Assembly (NCBI RefSeq): GCF_024763615.1 | Contig: NC_077222.1 | Location: 48,050,001 to 48,114,000 of the forward strand | Reading direction: 5' to 3' | From: Phlebotomus papatasi | Taxonomy: Eukaryota > Arthropoda > Insecta > Diptera > Psychodidae | DNA length: 64,000 bases | Part shown: one piece after another, positions 45,401-58,200 of the stretch | Layout: the number at the start of each line of letters is the position of its first letter | How positions within the stretch are numbered: the first letter of the stretch is position 1 | Made by a program: the position numbers and the translations under genes | Notes under the pieces: model-generated | The model's input: the letters and a program-made list of their open reading frames with translations, nothing else | Told to the model about the DNA's origin: nothing | Databases searched by the model: none

Positions 45401-48400
45401 TAACTATATTTTCTTAAATTTTCATTTTAAAATTTTAAAACTTCAATCGTTGGGACCTGATTTTTATGAACGGTTTTTGGGAAAAAAAACATACTTTTCG
45501 GTAGACAAGATTTCTCAGAGTATAATGCTCAGCGCACAATAACTTTTCTTTTGTAAACATGTTTTTGACATTTCAGTGAGAGTGAATGAAATGTAGATCT
45601 AGTTATCTCGCTCACTCTCACAGAAAATTTTGAAAATATGTTTACAAACAAAAGTTATTGTGTGTTGGGCATAATTCATCTGATGTCAAAAAAATAAATA
45701 TTTCCTGTTATGCTCAGCGCACAATAACTTTTGTTTGTAAATATGTTTTCAAAATTTCCTATAAGAGAGAGCGAGATAACTAGATCTCGGTTTCATTCAC
45801 TCTCATTAAAATGTCAAAAGCATGTTTACAAAACAAAAGTTATTGTGAGTTGGGCATTAAACTCATAGTCGAACTTATTTTTTTTTTTGTAACTTTGATC
45901 ACAACTTATTTTACAAGACAAATCGTGGTGTAAAATACGCAGAAAATTGTAGTCTTTTTTGTATAAAATCTTGCCAAAAATCCAAATTTCACTTAAAAAA
46001 ATGTTCTGGTTCAAGTACGAGTTTAATTCGTCAGTCAACAGGAAATATTAAATTTTTTTGACGTCAGATGAATACTTATACTCTGACAATGAGTAATTTT
46101 GTCCACCAAAAAGCAAGTTTTTTTTTCAAAAAGGTCTCCGAAAAACAGGTTTGAACGGCTGAATTTTTAAGATTTTTAAACGAAAATTAAAAAAACTAAT
46201 AGCTTTTATTAATTATTAAAAATTATTAAAATTAATTAATTAATTAATTAATTAAAATTATTAAAAATTAAAAATAATTAAATGTTGTTCTTTTAGATGC
46301 TTAAGAACTTAAATTTTAATAAAAATGTATTATGTTGAAAAAAAAAATAGAGAAAATATGATATTTTTCAGTCTTTTTGATCCACGTAATCAGTTAATTA
46401 TAAGGCCCATTTCCAAAACATGTTAAATCGAAATTAAAGAGAGGCAGTATTACTATTAGTAAACCCAAAATTAATTATTTAGAAAATTGGAATTTTTCTC
46501 ATTGTCAATATACGTGTTTTCTTGTTTGTTTTCCACCTTTACGCCTTATGCCCAGCGCACAATAACATTTGTTTTGTAAACATGTTTTTGACATTTCGAT
46601 GAGAGTGAGTGAGATCTAGATCTAGTCATCTCACTCTCTCTTATAGGAAATTTTGAAAACATGTTTACAAACAAAAGTTATTGTACGTTGTGCATTAATG
46701 TGAATCTTTATTTGAAAAACTTTACTTTTGCATCATTCTTAAATCTTGCTGGCATAGTGAAACTAAAGCCTTTCAGGCAACTTCATTCTAAAATTTGACT
46801 TTTTGTTGAAAATTAGAGAACAATAAATTCTAAAGAACAAAAAAACGTCTTGTGATTGTTTATTAAAAATTATTATTAATTATTAAAAAAGTATTTTGTA
46901 AAATTGTTCGTAAATGTTTGTGAATTGCTCCTATGAAATGCTCGTGATTTTATGTGAAATGTTCGTGCTATGTAAAATGCTCATAATTCTTATAACCCAC
47001 AATAATAGTTCGTAAAAAATTTTAGTTTTTACACAAAAACGTTCGTACATTTTTGTTTGTATGACAAAAATTTTCGAACAAATGACAAAATTATAAGAAC
47101 ATTTTTTGTGCGTTTACGAACATTTACGTACTAATATTTGTAAAAGAACAAAAAGTGCTTGTCAATTGTTCTTGTTACGAACAATCTTTGTAAAAAAAGA
47201 CGAACTTTTTTGTGGGTTATGCGAATTATGAGCATTTCGTAAGTCCACAGCAGGAATTCACAAACATTTTCGAACAATTTTACGAAATATTTTATTCTGT
47301 GTGTAGTGAATTTTCATATATCAAAAATAAAAGATAGAGTAAGTGTGCCAAATTCCGGCCAGCTTGCAATGTCGGCCACCTTTTTTGTTCCTCGAATTTC
47401 CATAAACTTTTAGATTTTACGTACTCTAGAGATTAGTGCAAAATAATAACAAAAAATGTAGCTTCGACAAACGAGATGACGTGAAAAAGATATTGGAAGA
47501 ATTCCCGAAGGGCAAGAAACTATGAGAATGAAGGTGGCCGAAATAGGGCACCAAATCTATGTCTATATTTTTATTCATTTTAAAATGTATTAAGAATGAT
47601 TTAAGAGTAAATAAAGACGGTAAACTCTTTACAAGGCTCCAAGCAACACTCTTACAAAAGAAAGAATAAAAAAATCAATTTGTATTGAAAATATTACATT
47701 TCAAACTTGAGACTTTGGTGCTTGCATGCAACTATGCCGAAATTTGGCACACTTACCCTAAGTAATGTTTTTTTTTCTTTTCATCAATTAACCCTTAAGG
47801 ACGAGAAGATCAAAAATCGGTGGTCAGAAAAAATCACTTTTTCTGACTTTAGAGCAAAGCATAACTTTAGAATATCGTAGGAAAAAATCAGTAGGACGAA
47901 TTAATCAGTCAAATAAGGATTGTACAAGAGTTCTACGTCTTAATAGGAATTCCTTTTCTGCACTTTCTTAATTAAATTTTCTTGCAACTAATCTAGTGGC
48001 AGAACTGGATCCAATGAAATTGCACCGTTATAAACTCATCATTTCTTTTTTTCATAAATAGATCTCATGGAGTTAAATTATTATAATCAGGGATGATTTT
48101 TTAAATTAAAAAAAAATTATTGAACTTTTAAGCAATATTACTGTAAATTTCTCGATTTTCTGCTATTCAATGAACATTCCCTGAATGTTTTTCATCAGTA
48201 TTAATAAATAAGTATCAAGAAATACCATAGGGCTTAATTTTAAGTTTTATAAAAAAATTCATCTTTGGTTACGCATTTTCATTCTTACAGTTTGGAATCG
48301 AAATTTAATCAAATAAATTTCCTATGAATTCGTCAATTCTAGATATAATTCTTTTATAATGACTTCTAATTTTTCATAATTTTTATTTTTTTTAGAGAGT

Positions 48401-48854
48401 TCCCCTAATCTGCCTACTTGATACCGCAAACTGCAACTGGCATCAAACAAAAAAAACATTCCATGATGCATATGCTTCATGTGGTTCAAAATGATCCCAA
48501 ATAGCAATGAAAGTTTTTAATTGGCTATTAAGTATAGGGATTGATTCAATACCGTGATAAGGTTGTCTTAAAAATTTAATCGCAATAGCTCAAATCCCAA
48601 TAATTTATATGAGTCATACGAAATATGAATGTTTGTATGATGCTCTACTGTCCTGAATGCATATCGTTCGGTCACCCATTCTGAAGGTTACTTACCCATT
48701 TGGTGGTTCCTTTGCATTTACAAGGCTGCACCCATAAGGCCAGTGCATCATCATCATCTGTGGCAAAGCAGACCCAACAATAGCGCCCATCTTCGCGTCC
48801 CTTGGGCCCCAAATCCCCAGCTGCAGCTCCTATTTCTGCACTGCTCTCTGACAT
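42471..48854 (-). CDS. MARCHF5: MARCH5-type RING-CH E3 ubiquitin ligase of the mitochondrial outer membrane
   Basis: Four exons on the minus strand: 48854-48696, 43436-43191, 43110-42914 and 42813-42471 (stop TAA at 42473-42471). Total is 945 bp, 314 aa, all junctions in frame with GT-AG ends. The RING-CH (C4HC3) domain is complete: Cys26, Cys29, Cys45, Cys47, His55, Cys58, Cys77, Cys80, with the family signature around WVDEKQKGNS. Four hydrophobic segments follow, near 112-134 (SLYWTAVTYGAITIL), 152-172, 226-246 and 257-274. The motif VVGHKEGL and the KMIRWED loop are diagnostic of MARCH5. Known vertebrate MARCH5 ubiquitinates mitochondrial dynamics and antiviral-signalling proteins. Compared with vertebrate forms (about 278 aa, from memory) this one has a longer N-terminus, an acidic Ser/Glu insert before segment 3 and about 18 extra C-terminal residues. 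Intron 1 is 5259 bp and loaded with transposons. Head-to-head with the SAC2 gene. Confidence 0.93.
44371..45334. mobile_element. Family H element, copy 2
   Basis: TAGGGGAAAGTGACCATGCTT and AAGCATGATCACTTTCCCTA inverted ends with TA borders; 964 bp, no frame above 60 codons. Inserted in X copy 2 close to its left end. Confidence 0.75.
45530..45670. mobile_element. Family F MITE, copy 1
   Basis: TGCTCAGCGCACAATAAC and GTTATTGTGTGTTGGGCA ends; TAA duplicated. Inside X copy 2. Confidence 0.8.
45711..45857. mobile_element. Family F MITE, copy 2
   Basis: TGCTCAGCGCACAATAAC and GTTATTGTGAGTTGGGCA ends; TTA duplicated. Opposite internal orientation to copy 1. Inside X copy 2. Confidence 0.8.
46200..46285. 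repeat. AATT-type simple repeat
   Basis: Seven-fold AATT run near 46225-46252 embedded in AATTATTAAA repeats, inside X copy 2. Confidence 0.7.
46552..46695. mobile_element. Family F MITE, copy 3
   Basis: TGCCCAGCGCACAATAAC and GTTATTGTACGTTGTGCA ends; TTA duplicated on both sides. Confidence 0.8.
46886..47306. mobile_element. Family P element, copy 2
   Basis: Arrays of GTTCGTAA and TTACGAAC in both orientations; contains the continuous junction TTTCGTAAGTCCACAGCAGG that is the empty site for D1/C1. Ends like TACGAAATATTTTATTCTGT. Confidence 0.65.
47335..47761. mobile_element. Family J MITE, copy 1
   Basis: AGTAAGTGTGCCAAATTCCG and CGAAATTTGGCACACTTACC inverted ends, with CGGCCACC just inside. 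About 425 bp. Confidence 0.7.
47788..47900. repeat. Family I, copy 2 (one end)
   Basis: TTAACCCTTAAGGACGAGAA, then TGACTTTAGAGCAAAGCATA as in I copy 1. Right end not found. Confidence 0.5.
47901..48695. other. AT-rich remainder of MARCH5 intron 1
   Basis: No repeat ends or exons recognised; ends at the exon 1 donor (GTAAGT on the minus strand). Confidence 0.5.
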
Positions 48855-49238
48855 TTTTTCTCATGAGCTGATGCAATTTCCTCAAACTTTCCTCTCCTCT
48901 TTCACTGCCAAAATGTACTATTGTGAGATATTTCTTTCACTGATTAACAATTGGGTATGTTACTCACGTTTAGCATGACAATTTGAGGTAAAATCTTTAG
49001 TAGAATGCAGATTATTTGCCACAATAAAAGCTGATATTTTCGTTTGATAGTGTTTTTCTTTTTTCCAGAAATGTCACTGATTTTTCTTCTACTTCTTCTT
49101 TTGAAAGTTGTTTTTGTCTCAAAAAATTTCTAGCAGGCGGCGTTAGTGTCTTCACAGCCCCCCAGTTCCAGTGTTTACAAAATTTTCAGTGCTTATGGTG
49201 CTCGATCGTGGTGGAAAAATTGAGTTTTTCAGGCACAA
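48855..49238. promoter_or_regulatory. Bidirectional promoter between MARCH5 and SAC2 genes
   Basis: Only 384 bp separate the two start codons (MARCH5 ATG at 48854 reading left, SAC2 ATG at 49239 reading right). The two 5' UTRs and any core promoters must lie here. The segment has no recognised repeat and is locally richer in C/T tracts. No TATA box at a convincing position and no perfect DRE (TATCGATA) was found, in line with two housekeeping-type genes. Confidence 0.7.
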
Positions 49239-52200
49239 ATGGAGCTCTTCCAGACAACCAAACACTATATTTTCGTGAAAAAGGACCGCAGTCTCTGGTG
49301 GAATCGTGTCACGGGAGAATTCCGGGCGGAAAATGGTGAGTGAGAGAAAACAAAGGTGGCTCCTGTGATGATTCACATTTAATCGATTTTCGTCATGCAA
49401 ATTTGTTCTGGGGGCACAATTGCCCCAAAACACTAACTTTTTGTGCCTCTTTTGGTGGTAATTCTCACGCAAGGGGGTCATATGCGACATGAAAGTGAAA
49501 TTTCAGTGTCAATGGGGATATTTCTGGGGTGGGATTTGCACACTCTTGAACTGCCCACGCTTTTTCAGGGTGTGATTTATCTTGTGTGGACGATATTGAA
49601 TGTCTGGGGCTCACGGCAGGAATTGTCGGGGCTCTTGAGCTCCCTGGAGTCTATGAGCCACACCTAATGGTGATCAGGGAAGCTATTCCAGTAGGTGTCA
49701 TCTATCCACCCAACATTGTCTACAAGATAAAGTCTGTGCTTGTGCTCAATGCTGAAGAGCCAGAAAGTATCCTATCGCCCTGCCCAAGGCATAGCACTGT
49801 GAAGAGTGAGGTTCCCCGGTCGAATGTACTGCTAGAGAGCTCTCAGCTGATGAATAAGACCTGGGGAGCAGTTAAGAGTGCCAGTAGTACTATAAAGAGC
49901 TCAACTCAGCATGCCGCCCTTCTTGCCTCCACCCAAGTTAAGTCCTCAGTTGGCATCAGAGATGCTGGACGGATTGAGAAGAAAGTCACAGAAGAGCTCC
50001 ACAGGATGTTTGACGATACCGACAGTTTCTACTTCTGCACCGAAGGTTTTTCTCTCAATCCCATGCTGTGCTAGTCTTATTTCCAATTAAATCCTCTCCC
50101 TCTTTCCACTTTTTCCCCCCAGCTGATATCACACAGAGTCTCCAGCGACGAGGGAGTGAGAAGGAGGACGATAGGTTCTTCTGGAACAAACACATGCTCT
50201 CTGACATTCTCAAGCTTACAGTAAGAAACTTTTTTAATTAGTTCCCCCAAACTCTCAATATTCTAACATATTTCATTTTCTGTGGAAAGGATAAGTCTTG
50301 GGCCTTGCCAATAATCCAGGGTTTTGTACAAGTGGAGCACTGTGTGATGGAAAAAGAGTGCTTTACTCTAGCACTAATCTCCAGGAGATCACGCTTCAGG
50401 GCTGGAACGAGGTACAAACGCCGTGGCGTTGATGAAAATGGAAATTGTGCGAATTATGTAGAAACGGAGCAAATTCTCTCCTTCGGATCTCATCAGATGT
50501 CCTTCATCCAAATTCGGGGTTCTGTTCCCATCTACTGGACACAGCCTGGGTTCAAGTATCGTCCTCCGCCAAGAATCAATAGAGGTGAGTGTACACTTTA
50601 TTTCTTTATTTCAGCATTGTGTGCTTTAATTTAATTCTTGGCTCTCTATAAATCACACGGAACTACAGGGTGTCCCATAAGCAAAATTGTACAACTCAAT
50701 ATCGTAATTTTTAAAATATATTTTTAAGGCAACAAAAGCTCTAAATAATATTTTATTGTTTAGAAATTTACGGAGATTGGGATTTGAATCCTAAGAAAAT
50801 TATGTCTTTAAAAAAAATTATCCTAAAAATTTTCAATTTGAATAATTTTTCTGGTACTTCTCTTAATTTAAGAGATATTACTTCTTATTCATAAATCTGA
50901 AGCACAATGTTTATAATAATTATTCATTTTAAATTATTTGATAATTAGACAATATGTGAAAGTTTTCATAGTGCTTGTTATGATAATTCCTTCAATATTA
51001 TCTTAAGAAGGAATTATGACATTTTTAAGTAATTTTTTAATAAAACGACATTGACATGAAGAAAAATCCATTTTCCCAAAAAATACTTGGACTTTTACAT
51101 TTTTATTTAAACTTTTATAAAATTTCGAAAATGATTTCTATATGCGGATTTGCAAATTTATTTATAAAACTTACTTCTGCTACTGCTACATTACCTACCT
51201 ATCTATTTATCTTCATGTTCTCTAAACAAACCATTATATAATTCTGCTCTTTTGATATTTTTTGAAGTAGTTGCTCCTTTTGTTTCAGACAAACTTTTAT
51301 ACAGTAGACTCTCACTCAATCGGCTCTTTTTCAATCGGGCGACAAATTTTGTTGACAAGTTTCACGTTTAATTATGAAGCTAATTCGCTCAAATTCGCTG
51401 TAGTTCTTCCTATTTTATCGTGATTCTTTATAATTGAGCGCTTTTTGTGGAGATTTCAAAGGCTTTGACGCTCAATTCTATCGCTAAGCCGGATGACATT
51501 TTGCCCCATATTCCCGATTGAGAGAGAGTCTACTGTAGATCAGAAAAATAAATGATTATAAATCGAAATTAACATTTCTTCATCAAGTGATTTACTCATG
51601 TCCATCTTATCCATTTCTATTATGTCTTTTTATTATGAACTTCTGAATTAAAATTTTTAAAAATCCTAAATTTTCATTTTGCTTATTTTTATTATTTTTT
51701 TTAACCTAGGGGAAAGCGCGCTACCTTCGGACGATTTATACTTCACACAAATAATTTTTTTTCAATGCGTTAAAAATGAATTTGGTCCATTATAATATTA
51801 TATTTTAATAACTAGTACAATGTCTCAATTTTTCAGAAACGACCTATGGGCGAAATCCATAAAGAACATAGAGAAAAAAATGAATTGTCCGAAGCTTGAG
51901 TCGTCCAAAGTGTCGCGCTTTTCCCTAGGTGCAAAAATCTGTGATTAATATTTGAATTTAAAAAAAAAATCAATCGCTCTTATCAAATTTGGTTAAACGT
52001 TAAACAATCAAATTCAAATTCTCTTTTTTTGTCATAAAACTCTTTTATTAATTAGCAGTTTAGTCAGCAAATAACAACCTAAATGACTCAAAAAGCTCTT
52101 TAGCCTTGCCTTGTTATTGCTAATTCTTAATTCACTCTTTTCGATATCTATTTTAATTAAAGCTGTCAAAAAATTAACTTACCCTTTAATGTAAAATACT

Positions 52201-55200
52201 CAACTGACTGAATTTAATTTTAATTAAATAAGGGGTGCCAAAGCGTCCCAGGCTTTGCGAAATGCACTAACTCGTGACTTAGATGCTATATCTCAAAAGT
52301 ACTTTCGCATTATTTACCATTTACTGGTCATCAATCGATTTGAACCGATTTAAAAATCACTCAAAGGATCCCTAAAATAGTTTTAAGAGTAATAAAATCG
52401 ATTTTCGGACAAAAATTACTTATGGGTTTATAACCAGTTCATTACCGGTTCACAATCGATCCGAACCGACTTATAAATCACTCAAAACATTGCCCAAAAT
52501 AGACTTCAGGAGTAATATAATTAAATTTCGTATAAAAATTAATTATTGTAATAAACCGGTAATAAACCGATTCATAACCAATTGGAACAGGTTTAGTTTT
52601 ATAAGAAATTCCAAGACCTTTCCAACGAGCCCAAACATGACCACTCTAGTGTCTTTTGCGCACTCTAGTGTCTTTTTAACATTTGACCTTGAAAACCGTT
52701 ATTAGAAATGATCCAACGGTATTGTCGCACATGGCTAAATGTCCACCTGGGTAATCTCCAAAATATATCCAAAAATGAAAAAAATCTCACGACGCGTTTT
52801 CAAGCAATCCCAAAAAAACTGGTGGGGGAAAATGAGGGACATATTAACGATCCTTGGGTCGACTTATGGGAGGGCCCCCCTTAGGTCCCAAATCGATATC
52901 TCTTACCGTTTGGCCTCTAGAGCTAGCGACAGCCGGACGGACAGGTGGAGAAACAGTGTGACGACTGTTCTCAGAAATCGCCCGAAACGTGAAGATATGT
53001 TGACAAAAGTGGTCTCCGGGGGCGGAAGATGGAGATTTGGGGGAGGGAGGGGGGTGAAAAAATAGAGGGATTATACATACTGCTCTCTTCGTAGAGTTCG
53101 AACATTCAAATAAAAATTCAGGATATTCAATGGCCTCTCTACACACTAGAGAAATTTATATCCATATTGAAAAGTTTCTCCTACAAACAGAATTTCCTTC
53201 AATATGGACATAAATTTCTCTAGCGTGTAGAGGCCATAAAAGACGCTTGAAATATAAAAAAAATCATCAATATGAAACATTTTCAATATGGAACAATAAT
53301 GGAGTCAATTTGTTCGATTTTGACGAAAATTTATTACAATAGCCCCAAGAGATTAATAGTCATCAAAGACACATGTACGCAGAAAAAGCACCAATTTGCT
53401 GGTCAGATATAATTTTTTGAGGTCAATTGGGTCATTGGTGACCTACAGAAATGTTTCCTATGGCCATCTAAAGCTATATTTCGCTCTAAAAAGTCAGAAA
53501 AAAATTTAACCCCCTATTTTGGATCCTCTCGTTCTTAAAGACTATAATAAGTCATAAGGTCGATTTATATTCTCCAATAAAAATCTTAAATTTAAATTTG
53601 GAAAATTTCTTCAAGCCTGTATGGCTTCTACACACTAAAGAAATTTATATTTATATCCGTATTGAAGCAAATTCACGATACTTATGTATAGGAAATATTG
53701 ACTCTTGAATATTGACATGAATTTCTCTAGTGTGTAGAGGTCATTAGATATGGTAAAATTTTAGGCAAGATTGGAATAGATGAAGCTTCATTAGCCTTTA
53801 AATCTTTTTTAAATTAAATTTTTAAATTAAAAAAAAATATAAAAAATAAAAAAAATAAAAAAAACAGAATTTCTACAATGGTCACTCATAAGAAAAATTT
53901 ATGTCCATATTTGGAATTATTGAAGAAATTTGACAGCTCACATGTGTAGCTCACAAGCACGTACACAAGTGTAGGAGGAAGTGGAGCACCTTTGAATTGG
54001 AATAGCCTTAAAATTGAGCTTCTTTGAGGGAATACGAATTTGGTAATAAACCGATATTATCAAAAATCATGCGAAAATTTAATTCACGGATAGCTCTTTC
54101 TCGTGAGTTCGAGCACTCCGCAAAATTGGGACACTTTTCCATCTCTGCTTTAATGGAACTGAGCCTTAGGCGGTCTTCAGACTAGAGGTTTAGCCCAGTT
54201 CCCAAAGGTCTCAAAATCCCCAATAGCGAGCAATTTTATTGCTTTTTGAGTATCTATAGGTCTCTTATCTTTAATAATCCAATCCTAAGTTAAATTTTGC
54301 CAAAAAATCGTGATTGATAAGAAATTAGAGCAGTTAAGCCATATAGCTAAGTCTTACGTCTGAAGCCTGTATTATCATCAAATAAATCAGCCTCATAATG
54401 GTTTGTGGAATTAAATTATAGTATTAATTTAAGCTAAGGCCTAGTTTCATTTCAAAATAGGTGAAAAATCCCTATTTTAAAGGTGCCCCACTTCCCCCGA
54501 AGCAATTTATTTGCTTCGATCAGGGGCCTCTCGACATTAATTTGTCCATACGGTTTTGCATAGAGGCACTGAAGACTAATGGCAAGTTTTTTCCTAAAGA
54601 GAATTGACTTATCTGTCTGATAGGTCTGATATATTTCGAAATTGTGCATTAAAAGCTATCTAAAAATACATATTTCCGCCGAAATAATACAAGAACTACA
54701 GGCAAATTTGTTTAAGGCGTTGTACAATATCTGCAATTTTTTTTTACAAGAAAAAGTGCAAAATAGCTTTACTTCTTATTAGGCTTGATGGTCCCTGCTT
54801 CAATATCCTAAATATTGACGAAAGTTTCTTAAGGCCTCCACACATTGGAAGCACATAGCATAATATCGTCAAAAATTGCTTTTTTTTAAGGAAATCGTCT
54901 GCACAGTTGTATGTAGGTACAAACGTCAAAATTCTGTCAAAAATACAATTTTTGACGAAAATTGCTCACAATGTATAAAACCCTTATGCCCTAGACACAC
55001 TTACGACTTAAGCTGAAATACAGCTTAGTGGAAAATGATATAAATGCGATTTAACCATTTTTTCAAATACAATTACCTTAAGTCGTCTCTCGGCTAATCC
55101 TAAAGTCTGTCAAGGCCCTTAGACTCAAATCATTAAGCTTTCACTATCTCAAATGGGGGAAATGTTTCGATTTATTTTAGTTCGTATTTAAGTATTTCCA

Positions 55201-58200
55201 CTTGTTTGTTAAATACATGTACTTCCACATCAAATATTAAATATTAAACTTTTAAAATAATATCCAATTATAGCCGCATTATTCAGTTAAAAAATCAAAA
55301 GAAAATTGATAAAAGTTCTTAAGCCCAGTAAATGAATTTCAAATAAATCAGTAATATAAAATACTGTAATAAATTAACTGAACAATCCTGTATTAGTAAT
55401 TTGATATTATTAGCATTGGAAGAAATTGTAAGAGAGATTAAGGTGGATATTATTGTATTGCTATATGCAGATGCTGCTGAAACACAAATTGCATTTGAGA
55501 AGCACTTTACTCGAGAATTGGAGATTTATCGGTCCATTTGTATAATTAATCTCATCGATCAGGCGGGAAAGGAGAAGATTATTGGGGATGCTTATGCACG
55601 ACATACCATGAAGTACAACAATGAGAATATAACATATGTTGTATTTGATTTTCACAATTTCTGGTGAGCAAAAAGAAGAAAGAAAGAGAGAGAGAGAAAA
55701 AAGTACAATTTTCAAGCGGAAGTATTTTAAATTGTAATTGTTATTTTGTGTTTTGCAGTCGTGGCATGCGATATGAGAATGTGACAATTCTCACAGATTC
55801 ACTGATGAATGAGATTAATTCTATGGGATTCCACTGGCGCGATGCCAAAGGAACTATTTGTGATCAAAAAGCAATATTTCGTGTCAATTGTATGGATTGT
55901 CTCGATCGTACGAATGTTGTGCAGACGGCTCTTGCCAAGGTAGCACTGGAGGCTCAATTGATTAAATTGGGAATTGTTTCTCCATGCACCACACTTCCGG
56001 ATCGTCTGAGGGAGTCATTTATGGTGTTGTGGGCTAACAATGGGGATATTGTTAGTCGACAGTATGCGGGTACAAAGGCCCTTAAGGGGGATTTTACGCG
56101 GACGGGAGAGAGGAATTTTGCTGGAATTATGAGGGATGGGATGAATTCGGCCAATAGGTACTATCTGGCTCAATTCCGGGATACCTATCGTCAAGCTACC
56201 ATTGACCTGATGCAGGGCAATCAGATATCTGACGAACTACTAACAGCTCTGGGTGGTCAGCAGGGAATTGATGAGAATGATGCAATTGAGGCGGCAGAAC
56301 ATGCTAGATTGCTCGTTGAGGACTGTCGTTTGCTGATGCTTGGAGCTTCTCAATGTCCCATTGGAGCATGGGGATTAATTAATGCTGATCCTCGTACTGG
56401 AGATCCCAGTGAAACGGAACTGGACACAATTCTCCTTCTGGCAGATGATTGTTTTATGGTAGCTGAATATGATGCGCATCTGGATAAGATTGCTCATTTT
56501 GACAGAGTAGGCCTGGGTGAGATAGAGATGATTGAGTGTGGGATGTTGCAGCAAACGAAGCTCTTTCAGGGGAGTGTTGCAGCTCATCCATGCATTCGGA
56601 TAAGTTGTCTGAAGAATGCAAAAAAGGATTGCTTCATGTTTCGTTCCTCCAATATCCGATTCTTCAATAATACCGCCAGCATTATCAAGACGAATGAAGA
56701 GATGACAGAATCACTAAATGCCATTGTGGAGTTTTTCCGGATTGCTCTGGAGAGTTGTGGGCGATCTGATGTGCCATTCCTCTGTGGAGGTGTTCTGCAG
56801 AGGCGCAAAAGTCGTTCAACAGTCTTGGATGTTCCTAGGGGAGTTCCGAGGAATCTCAGTGAATCGCAACTTGTACAGTTTGGCTCCAAAGCACTGAGTA
56901 ATGTGGCTGGACAGTTTTCAAAACTCGGTCAGACTCTCAATTCGACAAAGGGAAAGAGCAAGAGTGCAAAAAGTTCCGCGGTTTTCCACACAACAGCCAA
57001 AGGAGATGCCAAGGAGAAATGTCGCATCCAAGGTGGAGAAACAAGTTCAGAGTCAGATGAAAATGACTGTAGCATCTATGAGCCCAATGCCAGTGAATTT
57101 GTCCAGACAAATCCACTCTATTCGGAAAATGTTTTTCTGCCAAGTGTTGGGATTGTAATGTCAGAGCCGACGAATATTGAACAAGCTGCAGGTAAGAAAA
57201 TTCTAAAGCTCATTTTTTCTGCCCTCAGTAGGGGGAAGTGGGACACCTTTGAATTGGGGAAGCTTTGAAATTGAGCTTTTTTCTCCTATTTTTAAATGGA
57301 ATTGAGGCTTATCAAGATGTAATTTAGCTTCGGAATTGATTTGTTGAGCTAAATTATATCGTAATGAGGTTCAGTTTCATTTAAAAATAGGAGAAAAAAG
57401 CTAAATTTCAAAGCTGCCCCATTTCAAAGGTGCCCCACTTCCCCCTAGTAGTAGTAAATAAACCCAATAGGAATCCAATATGTCGGAATTTTTCTTCAAA
57501 ATACTAATTTTCCTTTCAAAAATTTTTGAAATATTTTTTGTTGAAATCCGTTCCAATCAATGTGACACTTGCATATCTCCAAAAATTACTTCAAAACTTT
57601 CATCAAGAAAAATAGTGCAAATTTTTATTAAATTTTCGAAGAAAAGAGCTTTCACATGGAGTATTAATGCCTTTACGTCTACGGATTATGAGAGATTTTT
57701 TTTTGTCAAATTGGGGTAGTTTGAAGTAAATGGTTTGCACATTTGAGTGAAATCGTATCAAAATGCGTCAAGATACTCAATCTATTTAATTTGCTTCAAA
57801 AAATTTTAATTGTTCGGTAGTATTACGCAAGGGCCTATGCTAAGGATTGTTTTTCATGAAAATTTATCAGGGAAAAGTGAGAAGTGTTTGTGATAGTTTA
57901 TTGTAATAATAAAATCAGTGAATTTTCGTGGAAAATTTCCAAGAACTTGAAAGAAGAGTGGTTTTCTGGAGATGTCGCTTTTTTTTACTTTAGCAGCAGT
58001 AAAATGACAAATTTTCATGAAAAAAAAGTCGAATGGTGTTGGTTTTCTTCAAAAATTCAATGAAAAAAGTCTAATGGCCTCTAAACATTGGGAGCAATTT
58101 TTGTCAAAAATTGCTTTTTTGAAGGAAATTCCCTGCAGCCTTGTGGGTAGAAACGTCAAATTTCTGTCAAAAACGCAATTTTTGACGAAAATTGCTCTCA

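Larger units (their letters stand above)
44333..46392. mobile_element. Family X element, copy 2, hosting H2, F1 and F2
   Basis: Starts TTACGTGGGTCTCGCAGACC, ends TTTTTGATCCACGTAA. Body matches X copy 1 (CGTTGGGACCTGATTTTTAT; ACAACTTATTTTACAAGACA) once the three inserts are removed. Sequence 44195-44330 resembles the right half of X and may be an older broken copy. Confidence 0.7.
43437..48695 (-). other. Intron 1 of the MARCH5 gene, a transposon graveyard
   Basis: 5259 bp between TKW and VHQVC codons. It contains part of an X-like sequence (44195-44330), a full X element interrupted by H and two F copies (44333-46392), a third F copy (46549-46696), P copy 2 (46886-47306), J copy 1 (47335-47761) and an I-family end (47788-47900). 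No coding potential beyond short chance frames. Confidence 0.75.
50585..55470 (+). other. Intron 4 of the SAC2 gene
   Basis: 4886 bp joining a codon split as G/AT (Asp) between PPPRINR and AAETQIAF. It carries elements L (51299-51538), Y (51706-51928), R3 (52231-53115), A5 (53131-53237), an I fragment, A6 (53620-53745), E4 interrupted by D5 (53973-54499), B3 (54829-54983) and C5 (54987-55118). Confidence 0.85.

Noticed and set aside
52739..53146. Opposed 100-108 codon frames
   Set aside because: They lie in the GC-richer tail of repeat R and reflect composition; related text in R1 shows this is repeat, not a host gene.
55401..55667. Independent small gene at the fifth SAC2 exon
   Set aside because: Sequence before 55471 is intron ending in an acceptor; the rest is SAC-domain coding that joins both neighbouring exons in frame.
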